Source: Rhynchonema sp. JSB1_4
Lineage: Eukaryota > Nematoda > Chromadorea > Monhysterida > Xyalidae
Direction: 5' to 3'
DNA length: 64,000 bases
Assembly: GCA_030248065.1 (NCBI GenBank)
Contig: JASAMV010008713.1
Span: 1-64,000, forward strand
Part shown: in pieces, positions 49,901-59,067 of the stretch
How the letters are laid out: each line of letters begins with the position of its first letter
Numbering within the stretch: the stretch's first letter is position 1
Translations under genes and position numbers: made by a program
Notes under the pieces: generated by a model
Seen by the model: the letters and a program-made list of their open reading frames with translations, nothing else
Databases searched by the model: none
Told to the model about the DNA's origin: nothing

Positions 49901-52900
49901 TCTTGATTTTTTCACCCAGGGGTATCCGGTATCCTGACTTTTTGTCCAAGGGTATCCTACCCTAAAAATTTTCCGAAAACGGTAAAAATCGCCCATTTTT
50001 ACCTCCAAAATGCTCAAAATCGCTTGCTAGCGCAAGCATAACCCCCAAAATGACCATTTTTGCGCTTTCAACACCGATTTTGCTCAATTTTCCTCTTAAA
50101 AATTGACTTTTTTTGAACAACCCCCACTGGGTATCCGAGATTTTTTATTTTAGGGAGCAACCCCCCCCCCTGGTATCCGAGATTTTTCATTTTGGGTATC
50201 CGGTATCCGAAAATTTTGGATTTTGGGTATCCGGTATCCTGACTTTTTGATTTCCCAACGACACCACTGGAGGCAACCCCCCTGGTATCCAAGATTTTTC
50301 ATTTTGGGTATCCGGTATCCGACTTTTTGATTTCCCAACGACACAACTGATTACACGTCTATTTACATTGTTGCTTGAGCTTGGCCCTGGTGTTCATCTC
50401 ATAGCACGGAACGTATGGGAGATGTTTCACTACAGGTACAAAACATGGCTGGCTGACGACGTGATGTTCATCGGCTACGACTTGTCGCATCCCGACCCGA
50501 TCTCGGTGCAACAGTCGCGTCGTGGCATTGCAAGCAACGAACCATCGGTGGTCGGCGTAAGTGTTGTTGTTGGGTTGATTAACTTGGTTTCCAATGGTCA
50601 GATAGTTTCTTGTTCGCTGCTTTAATCTCTGGGAGCTTGCAAAAAAAATCGGATGGATTCAAGGCTTTGTGTTTTTCAGATGGCCGCGTCAGTTCACGGC
50701 GGCAAAAAGAAAATGCAGATGGTGGCCGATTACTGGTTCCAGGACGGGCACATATCGGTAAAGTGCAATTTGTCTTCTTTGAGCTCAGTCATTTGTGTGA
50801 AATCTCTTATAGTTGTTGTGTGCATGCAGGAGGTGCGTGCGGCGCGCGAGCTGATGAAACAAATGTTGCAACGTTACAAGCACGCGCACGACGGCCAGCT
50901 GCCGCGACGCATCGTCGTGTACAGGGATGGCGTGTCGGACACCAACTACAAAATGGTGGGCTACGTTGCGTGGGACTTGATTGGCACAAACTAATGATGC
51001 TGATTCAATACGTTCAGGTGCTGACCAAGGAGTTGAGCAAGCTGAAACAGGCGTGCAAGGAAATGGTCGGCGACAGTGGTGCGTCTGAGCCGACATTCAC
51101 GGTGATCGCGAGCACCAAGGTTGGAATGGCTAGGTGTTGGACTTGGCATTGGTTGTGTTTTGGCTCGCGTGATCTCTACGAACTGCACTTGCACTACATT
51201 GTGTGTGTAACACTGCATTGATGGATTACTATATATTGCGGTTTGCTTATCACACGTCCGAACCACCACCGCGGTGAGCTCAGATCAACAAGCATGTTGA
51301 TGAGCAATTCAATATGGCTAACCGGCGCGTTCAGTTCCTGTTGACGAATCAAAAATTTCTAGAAACACGACATGCGCCTGTTCCTGCGCAACATCCCGCA
51401 GGGCCGTCCGATGGAGCAGAACATCGCGCCAGGCACTGTCGCCGATTCGGGCATCGTCTCGCCCGACTTCCAGTTCTATCTGTGCTCGCATGCCGCGCCG
51501 CAGGTACACACACACACGCTTATTCGGCAGTCTTTGTTTTTTTAAACTTCGAATCAAAACGGTGATGTTGCACATTGATCCTAGTTCGAGGTCTCCATCT
51601 TGTAACGGTTGTGACGCAAAACCATTAAAAATCCACTGCGTGATGTAGTAATTGTCAGTCAATGGTTGTCCTGTGCCCTATAATTACACATAATTGCAGG
51701 GTACTGCCAAGGCCGTCAAGTACACGGTGCTGCGTGATGAGAACGAATTCAAGTCGAACGATATCCAGGTGAGTGATCCATCATCACAAGCACAATTCGT
51801 TTTGAGTGAGATCTGATAAATTTGCAGGAACTGACGTACCTACTGGCCCATGGTCACCAGATCATCACCAAAACCGTGTCGTTGCCGTGCGTGGTAAGTG
51901 GACTTGGTTGAAATTTTGATGAACTAAAGTTACGTGTAGGGATCGGCGTCGGTCATGTGGACCGACACCGATGCTTATTTTGAAAAGTAGCGACATCGAC
52001 GAAAAAACACGTCGACACCGACAGTTTAAATTTTCCCGATACCCACTTCGATTCTTTTTTGATCGAAAACTTGCAAATTGGCGCAAAATTCAGGCTTTTG
52101 TTGCATTATTGCGCTTTCGGTGCTTGTTTTGAGAGCTTACAATAACCTACACAAAAGCCAAGACATACATATTTTGAAAATCCCCCTCTACGTTTTTGGT
52201 AGACAATCTAAAAAATTAAAATTCGCCATCGCACAACATTTGTGGGCCGGTACCGGGGACATGCCTGACCGAGCATTATGGCATAAAACTGCCAAAAACG
52301 CTCTTGCACATGGTTTTTCGACAAAAAGATAGTATTTTTGGGCTTTCAAGCATAAGAAGACCAATATCATTGAGTCAGTTGCCCATTGAGCGCGATGTCG
52401 CATTTACTGTGTTGATGTACAATGTCGCGTTTGGTGAGTAACGACGCGCATGCGAAACCTGCCGTTGAGTGAAAAAGCCTCGATTTTTCGCAGTTGTAAT
52501 AACAATTTTCTGCAAAAATTAGCCTCTTAGGGAAAATTTTGGGACTCAAAAACCACTTACCGTTCCGACACCGGAAAAAACCGAAACTTTTGGCCGCCGG
52601 CACCGACATTAAGTGTAGCTACCGACACCGACTTTTTCCGACACCGACGCCGATCCCTAATTACGTGATTTTTTCAGGTGATGGTGGCGAAGATTGCGGC
52701 ACAGCGCGGCCGGAATGTCTACAAGGCGCGGCTGTGAGTCGACGTTTTTGTTCCGTTTTGTGATTGTGCAACGCAGTCAGCGCAACATGAGTCATGCAAC
52801 TAACTAGCACGTGACAGACTGTTACTCTCGTCAATTCATTTTCATGAAATAATTTGACGTTGCAAAAATGTTGTTTCAAAGATGGAAATTGTAAGGTCAC

Positions 52901-53126
52901 GACAAAGGTTCGAGGGCTAACTGACATTGTTGTGGGGAGGTAGACAAGGGAGACGACATTCCTTGTGCCCTGTAAATGTTATTACCTAGTAGAATATTTC
53001 AGAAATTTCACGGACGGTGCCACATCGACGGCCGGTTCGTCGGATCGTGAGGGCACCGACTGGGAAAAGTTGACCAAGGAGTTGCGTCCGGCCGAGGGAC
53101 TGCTCTTGCGTGCCTACACCGCGTAA
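40968..53126 (+). CDS. Argonaute of the divergent WAGO/flatworm-type clade, 1078 aa, catalytic residues intact
   Basis: Small-RNA-guided silencing protein. Exons: 40968-41127, 41799-41954, 42839-42976, 44034-44196, 44391-44538, 44609-44714, 45342-45438, 45832-45971, 46112-46189, 46303-46443, 46796-46901, 47214-47282, 47359-47509, 47785-47917, 48114-48204, 48347-48460, 48572-48636, 48700-48810, 49118-49304, 50436-50556, 50680-50757, 50830-50955, 51018-51119, 51363-51503, 51700-51768, 51828-51893, 52678-52733, 53003-53126 (3237 nt). The N-terminus (1-60) is R/D/E-rich and disordered. An N domain follows (SGRLPPEVTMAYDRNKIIF). PAZ is about 440-555 (TVQRYFEKEYNLRLKYPDLP, MELLYILPFQRQ), MID about 625-740 and PIWI about 740-1078 (NKTNMKMGGLNYAI, GYDLSHPDP, VVYRDGVSD). 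The slicer tetrad looks complete: Asp800, Glu852, Asp884, His1005. An upstream acceptor (TACAG before 40950) implies a 5' UTR exon. Least certain are junctions 2/3 and 7-9. Confidence 0.92.
41314..41546. mobile_element. Family A MITE in Argonaute intron 1
   Basis: CAGTGGTGTCGTTGGGAAATC at the left and CCCCAACGACACCACTT at the right, with the family A interior (GGATACCGGATACTC). The flanks TTCTTTTG and GTTTGTCG do not form a clear duplication. Confidence 0.75.
42033..42380. mobile_element. Family B MITE in Argonaute intron 2
   Basis: Left CGGTGTTGTTCTTGG, right CCAAGAACTACACTG; flanks CTCTCACG and CCCTCACG are an 8 bp duplication with one change. Confidence 0.78.
42498..42738. mobile_element. 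Degenerate family A MITE in Argonaute intron 2
   Basis: Interior GGATAGCCAAAATGAAAATT and CTGGACAAAAAGTCAGGATACC match family A; ends are eroded (CAGGTGTCG left, CAACGATACCACTG right). Flanks ACTATACC and ACTTCACC agree at six of eight positions. Confidence 0.65.
43110..43990. repeat. Cluster of GGAAAAAACGGTTTTTTCC palindromes
   Basis: Short perfect or near-perfect palindromes of the form GGAAAAAAACGGTTTTTTTCC recur at about 43370-43395, 43627-43660, 43700-43735 and 43920-43980, all in Argonaute intron 3. Two runs are tandem around 43925-43970. They follow a family C left end at 43025. Confidence 0.75.
46517..46766. mobile_element. Family A MITE in Argonaute intron 10, exact TSD
   Basis: Ends CACTGGTGTCGTTGGG and CCCAGCGACACCACAG; exact duplication CCTCTGAG (46509-46516, 46767-46774). 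It ends 29 bp before the exon 11 acceptor at 46796. Confidence 0.9.
49533..50349. mobile_element. Outer family A MITE in Argonaute intron 19
   Basis: Left end CAGTGGTGTCGTCGGG at 49533; the right part resumes after the inner element and ends CCCAACGACACAACTG at 50349. Flanks ATTGGACG and ATTACACG agree at six of eight positions. Interior motifs GGTATCCGGTATCCTGAC and TTGAACAACCCCCCTGGG match other family A copies. Confidence 0.82.
49850..50269. mobile_element. Inner family A MITE, self-nested, exact TSD
   Basis: 420 bp, ends CAGTGGTGTCGTTGGGG and CCCAACGACACCACTG, exact 8 bp duplication GAGGCAAC (49842-49849, 50270-50277). The duplicated target is internal sequence of the outer family A element (GGGAGGCAACC), so one copy jumped into another. 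Confidence 0.92.
51937..52659. mobile_element. hAT-like element, 723 bp, in Argonaute intron 26
   Basis: Ends TAGGGATCGGCGTCGG and CCGACGCCGATCCCTA, with repeated ACCGACACCGA near both ends. Flanks GTTACGTG and ATTACGTG are an 8 bp duplication with one change. No transposase frame recognised. It is a different family from A-D. Confidence 0.85.
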
Positions 53127-54207
53127 ATCGACGACAATAAGTATGCACCATGTCTTTCCTTGGGTATTCATTATGTAAGTAAGTACACGTCGATGTAATT
53201 TTGAATGAAAATATATGTGTTTCGTTTGTCTTGCTGGTCAGCCATCATGTTAGAGAAATTTCAGTGTCTGTTTTGTTTGGTGTTCTATCTTGCCGCTGTT
53301 GAACCGGTGTGTTTTTATTGAGTTTGCCTTGCAACTTTTTGTTATCGCCGTCCTTTCAAATAGAGCACCCTTTTCCTGTTGAATGCCTGCCGATTTTTTG
53401 TTGCAATCTCTGGTTTGAAGCAAGATGGTTCTTTTTTGTGTATTTGACGCGAATAGGCGGGGCATCACCTATTGACGAATGCTCTGGGGTTGCCGCTGCA
53501 TACATACACATACTGTGCGTAGGTACGGCTGGGATTATTGCAAGCGTTTCTTGATAGCGCGCTTGCATCATTTTTCATTGAGTTTCTGTTTTTTACTGTT
53601 TTTTGTTATGGTCATTAGTTCGGTTGGAGATGGTTGGGACAAGTAAGATTGAAAGATTGGTAGCTTTTCTATGTGCGTTGATTTATACTGACTACAGGAG
53701 CATGTGTTGAGATTGGAATCGTTTGTTATTTCACTGCCTGTTTCTTTTGTTTTTCTGGTGGTTTTGCAGAGATGTGCTTTTCGTAACCCTTTCTTTTCTT
53801 TTCCTGCTTTGCATTTGAAACGTTTTAGGTTGATGAGAGTTCTATTCACTACTAGCCTGAATTGGTGTTTTTAATTTCTGTGACCACTTTTAGCCGTAAA
53901 ATAGAAGTAGGAACCACTTGTCATGGCACTAGTGTGCAGTACAAAACCGTGAACTTGAACAGTGTTCTTTTCTATCGCTTTGTGATCGCCTTTTTTTCAG
54001 TGTATTTTTGTGTCTTTTTCTTGAGATAAAATTCTATACAAATGGGTAACTAAAAATTTTATCGTACGTACAAGAGAAAGCAGGTAGCATCATTGGACTC
54101 AGGAATCATGAATTACAAGTTGAAGCAGTGATGAAGTATCGCATTCGAAGATCAAGTTAGCATGAAACGCTTACAGAGTTCTACAATAACAATAATAGTC
54201 CATGCAA
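53127..54207. other. Convergent 3' intergenic region
   Basis: Between the Argonaute stop (+) and the stop of the small membrane protein gene (-). T-rich, no coding feature recognised, no canonical AATAAA close to the Argonaute stop seen. Confidence 0.45.
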
Positions 54208-56287
54208 TCAAACGGGCACCTCTTGCTGAGCGTTGGCTTTGTGTGCGAGTGTTTCGTCGTTGGCCGTTGGCGTCGTGGTGTGCACATCTGCGTGCACGTG
54301 TGTCTTGGTCCCTGCTGGGTCCGGGATCGGCGAACTGCCCGGGTCAGAGTACGCCCCGGTGCCCGTGTCCACTCGTGCTTCGTCACCCACATTTGCCCAG
54401 CTGCCGGACTGCTCCGATGCTGCTGTAACTGAGTGCGTGTATTATACAGTCCAAACATGGCCCGTGCGTGTTGTCCGTGTGCACGGACCATACGCATTCA
54501 CTGATGGCCGCTTGGCTGTGGCGAAATTTGTCGACTTTTGTCTCGGCCTTCTTTTGTGATGTGGCTACGCTGAACTTACTCGACCATAATAAAATTGTTA
54601 GAGGTCTGGACCCGACATTTGGGAAAAAACCGGCTGAAAATATCCAATAATACCCGACATCGCATTTTTGCACCAAAAATACAGGCAATTAGTTCTTTTG
54701 CTTCATCAATGTAAATTTTTGGCTCAATTTACTCAACTCAATTAGGTTTTTAAGGAAAAGGATATACCAAAATGCCACAGTGGAATATTTGGTTCGAAGA
54801 AAAAATTCCTTCAAAATTCTTCTCTCAGCAAAATTGGTGTTTTGAGCTCTAAATGTCGGGTGTCGGGTCTCGAAGAACCCGACATCTGGAGCCTGACACC
54901 CGACATTTGCCCAATTTTGGTGCCTGACGCCCGACATCGCACTAACCCTAGAGGGTCACGTGTACGCACAAACTGGAGTTTCGGGAGCTTGTGTGTGGCG
55001 TACGCGTGCGTTAAAAGTTGCCCAAATCCCAATTTAGCCCCCCCCCCACCTTCAGAAAGTCCTTCCCCCTCCACATTGTCCACTGTATCAATTACAATCT
55101 CCACTTCCGTCTGTGTCCCCACCTCCACAGCCACGTCGAATTGAGTGGCCTTCTCGGATTCGGCACGTTGGTCAGAGGGATGGATCGATTGACGAACATC
55201 TGCGTCACGCGCTTTTAACATGTAGCTGAAACATCGTCGGGTCAGGTCATTGGTCTGCGGTTGGATGAAATGTTTCCATGCAATCAACGGATTCAACACG
55301 TGAGAACAGATTCAAACATGGCGGGTCAGCGGCGCTGAAGGTGACGGCCAGCTTTCAGACATCACCAACCTGACACGAATGCCGACTCCGCCACAAATGA
55401 GAAAGAGCACGATGACGAGTATGGCAACGCCGATTGGGCCAGCGACCAGGGAGAGGAAGACAAACAGGGCGGTGATGATCAGACCAATGCTGATGAAGAA
55501 CACAACGTGCCTGGAATGATGGGGGCAGCACTTTGGCCGTTGACGTGCGTGACTGACGGAACAGCGGTGGAATATGACCACAAGACAAGAGCATTGCTTT
55601 GTTGGTCTGTGCACCACAGCAGAAACGGCAAACACAATTGCGCACATGACCAGAAAATTTGCGGCGTCCAGATCTCGCCTTTCGATAGCTCAGTGGTGGA
55701 GCAACGGCCCCGATTACGCTGAGGGGAGGACCTGGTTTGAATCCCAGTCAACGAAAGCATTTTCCCAAAGGATTTTGGAATGTACACGTTCACCGTTACC
55801 ATAAGAGCATTGCTGCGATCTGGTGCACCTTTCGATGCTGTCAACAACGCCTGGTGGACCATCTACGATCTAGCATGGGCTAATTAGTTAGTCGTCACCC
55901 TATATGGCCAACTGTGGTCGCCTGCTCAAGCAGCCCTAAATGAGCGCGAGAAATTGTTCCATGGCATTCGGACTGAGTTGACTACTCGGATATAATATGT
56001 AAGCCTAATGTTGCATTTGTTAGTCCCAATTTCAAAGGTATGATAGGGTTCAACAGAGTATACACGAAGCGAGGCAGTACTAGCTTTTTTGATTGATTGT
56101 AAAAATGTTGATTCCATCAAGCTTCACGCCAGAGAAGTCGAGAACAGCAAACCTCGGATGACCGATATCTATCAAACAAGCAGAAACGTTTGCAAGTTTG
56201 ACGTGACACTCACTTGTTCATGGTCAAGCTCGTCCATGCTTTCTCGGTGAACCTCGTCATTTTGCTCACTGGCTTCTTCTTGGCCAT
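54208..56287 (-). CDS. Small two-TM-segment membrane protein with acidic C-termin al tail, 203 aa, unknown family
   Basis: Exons from 5' to 3' on the minus strand: 56287-56214, 55510-55370, 55225-55050, 54428-54208 (612 nt), phases consistent at each junction. The N-terminus is Lys-rich (MAKKKPVSKMTRF). Residues about 26-71 form one long hydrophobic stretch, broken by a GP-containing turn (SLVAGPIGVAI), that would make two membrane helices or a hairpin. The rest is polar and acidic (TQTEVEIVIDTVDNVE) with a Pro/Thr/Asp-rich end. I do not recognise a family. The hydrophobic part recalls the membrane segment of RBR-type E3 ligases such as RNF19, but no RING or IBR cysteines are present. A tRNA-like sequence lies in intron 1. 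The model rests on splice sites and phase only, so it is less certain than its neighbours. Confidence 0.6.
55679..55757 (+). tRNA. tRNA-like sequence, probably a pseudogene or SINE head
   Basis: Acceptor-like ends CTTTCGA and ACGAAAG pair at six of seven positions. The D arm (GCTCAGTGGTGGAGC) is perfect and fits the A box, and a B box-like GGTTTGAATCC follows. The anticodon arm is irregular (CCCC, 11 bases, GGGG), so no anticodon can be read with confidence. It lies antisense in intron 1 of the membrane-protein gene. Confidence 0.5.
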
Positions 56288-57848
56288 GTTTTCTCTTGGG
56301 AATTGAGGAAGACGTATAGATAATCGGAAATTTATCTGAGTCAACAGTTTTACATCACAATTGAACTGGGTGACTCCAGCGTCACTTCTTTGCGCAGCTC
56401 TAATGTAAAGGGTGACTGCAATAATGCGCTTAGCAGCTGATCACCACCAGATGAACAATGGATTTCGATACAAACCCTCACCCCACAAGCCCGCTATTGT
56501 GCGTGTGTGGCCCTTCGCAGTCACACAAGTGTGCACCGGTCCTTCTGACTGTGCAGTTTTACGGCGCGACAATGCTCTACGGAGGAAACAGCGGGGCGAA
56601 ACTTGAAAAAAATCCTTTTTTTGAAAGCTTCCATGTAAAATGAAATTTTGGGACAAAATTGTAAAATTGAGACCAAATTTCAAAACCACAGGTGATTTCA
56701 AGAATCAATTGTTAATTGCAGCTCTGTGACAGCCTTGTGTTCTTCCACAGCTGATTACCCTGTGAACCCAACGCAGAAGGTGAACAGCGAAGGGAGTGGC
56801 AAGATTGGTATTGTGCGCGCGCGAGATTATTGCACTTTGAGTGTACCAGATGGGCATCAGGTTGTGTGAAGCACACGCAAGCAGCGTCACCAAGCTAAGC
56901 TGTTCAGATACAGTTGACCGGCTGTGCACCTAGACCAGTATTTTCTGCATCTTCTGCAAAATAAGACGCTATGCCCTTGGCTGATTGCAGGTTTATTGTA
57001 CAATAGCAATAGGTTTTGAAGCAATGTTGTATTGGGTTTGCCTGTCGGTGTGTGAGTGTGTGCGCGTTCGAAAAACACAGAACCGGACCTGTGAAGGTGA
57101 AACTCAGAGAATGTTCAAATGCACCAACCTGTCCAAACTGCACGACTCCGAACCCGTTTAGGTTCAGCATTGAGATCATGCCGATGCAACACCATAGAAT
57201 GTGCTGTAGCACCAGATGTCTGGTCATTTCAGTTGGTGTTAAGAGAACGCTGTGTCAACGGGTTACATAACGAAATTGAATGTTTGCCTATAAAAAGGTT
57301 GACAGGCTTAAAAAACGATGCGTGCACAAAAAAACTTTGGAAAACACGTCGCGCCGCTTAGCAATTTGTCTCATACCGGTTTACTGGTGCAGATTAGACC
57401 CTCTGGTATTGCCTACATGGCGTGCGTTTCTTGCAGTTTGTTGCTGACGAACGTTCGTTTCATCACACCAACTGTAATTTGACTAAAATAAATGAAACAA
57501 GTGTTTTTCATTCAGTGTACATATGGTTGGAATGTGTGGTGTATGATATGCCTCCGTGCCAGGGTCTGGGTGTGTGAGAAACTCGAATGATTCGATAATC
57601 TATGGTATTTTTTCAATAGGTCCATCAAGGGACACGAAACCACAGTTACTGAAAGTTACCACCCTCAGATACAGAAAGAGGTATTACTTGAAACAAACCC
57701 GAACCCCCTTTATCATAATTAGCATATAGCCAAACCTCGTTACAGGCAAGTTAGTTATAAGCATACTTTTTGGCTTGTCCAAAAAATTCGCCATAGCTAA
57801 GGACCACGGAACATTACATGTTCGTTCACTTTAGGTTCTTACTATGTA
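56288..57848. other. Intergenic, no gene recognised
   Basis: Upstream of the small membrane protein gene; short ORFs only, no motif or repeat recognised. Confidence 0.4.
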
Positions 57849-58024
57849 TACTCTGGCAATTCTTTTGGGAGAAACTTTTCAACCGCGTTGCCTGATCCGT
57901 AAAGCACATTATGCGTGCACTGGCTACGGAAGTCACGTGACCGCTATAGCCAGTGCACGCATCATGCGCTTTACGGATCAGGCAACGCGTTTGAAAAGTT
58001 TCTCCCAAAAGAATTGTCAGAGTA
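57849..58024. mobile_element. 176 bp near-perfect foldback MITE (family F)
   Basis: Two arms of about 80 bp, TACTCTGGCAATTCTTTTGG to its complement ending CCAAAAGAATTGTCAGAGTA, differ at only a few positions. Flanked by TA (57847-57848, 58025-58026). Confidence 0.88.
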
Positions 58025-58458
58025 TAGTTCGTTGTAGGCGTAATTCACGTTAGGCATCGTTTTCGCCGTGTCCCGTTGATATGCATATAACGAAGTTTGA
58101 CTGCAACAGGTCCATTCCCATGCCTTGTATCAGTCATCAATATCAACAAGATCAAATAAAAGGAAAATTATTTGGCACAAAACAGCAGAGATAATATCAC
58201 ACCATCATTGCCAATAAGGCATGTAGGCTCGCGCAAGCTGTCAGATGTTAATTCAATTTTGAAGAATTTCGAAGCAGAAACATTGAGCAGTCGTCAACAA
58301 AACAACTGCATCGAGCCATTGGTTGAGCCAAAGAGGAACTGTCGATTCAAGGGCAGATACGCCATCGAACACAGATTGACGCCCAAGGCATCCGTGCGCA
58401 CTTTGCTGTCCGTGAACTGGCACTGAAACGTACTTCAGTTGGTGGATGATTGCAACTG

Positions 58459-58608
58459 AGACTCTACACTCTATTACTCTTTGGAGAATTTTCTTGAACG
58501 AGTTGCCTGATCAGTGACGAGCATGTTTGTCACGTGATGGCAGCTGGGTGCTGTTTGGGATTAGGTAACGTGTGTGAAACAACTCTCCCAAAAATAAGTC
58601 CGAGTGTG
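58459..58608. mobile_element. Degenerate family F foldback
   Basis: Shares the family F core (GAGTTGCCTGATCAGTGA on the left, GAAACAACTCTCCCAAAA on the right, in inverted relation) but the ends are eroded and the boundaries approximate. Confidence 0.55.
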
Positions 58609-58758
58609 AGTGATTCAGCAAGACAATAAGAAAGATAAACGTACATTGAGAGCATGTGCATAGATTCGAACGCGCGCCATCTGCGAGAGCGTTATGAACT
58701 GGTGATGGCCGACCATGCTGATCAATGTTTCAGATGAATGCACTGCAATATATACTTA

Positions 58759-58976
58759 TACTCTGACAACACTCTTGGGCGAAACTTTTCAAACGGATTG
58801 CCTGATCTGTAAAGTGCATTATGCATGTACTAGCTATAGCGGTCACGGGATTGTCAGTCACGCAACACAGAAATGACGTAGTGATATGTCACGAAACTCT
58901 GGCTGCGTTTGTTGCGTGCGCTTTGGGGATACGGCAACGCGTTTGAAACGTTTCTCCCAAACGTATTGTCAAAGTA
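58759..58976. mobile_element. 218 bp family F foldback MITE
   Basis: TACTCTGACAACACTCTTGG on the left and CCCAAACGTATTGTCAAAGTA on the right, with GGATTGCCTGATC/GATACGGCAACGCG inside, flanked by TA on both sides (58757-58758, 58977-58978). More diverged than the copy at 57849 and with a longer loop. Confidence 0.75.
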
Positions 58977-59067
58977 TATTTGATTGAAACATTTGTGGTA
59001 TTGAAAAACATGAGGTAGTGAAGTGAAAACAACAAAACACAATCCCACATAAACATCAACTAATGTT

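Noticed and set aside
55312..55647. RING/RBR E3 ligase (RNF19-like) reading of the Cys-rich frame plus hydrophobic exon
   Set aside because: The Cys-rich frame lies upstream of the splice acceptor in intron 1 and does not follow RING or IBR spacing; only the hydrophobic exon is kept in the model.
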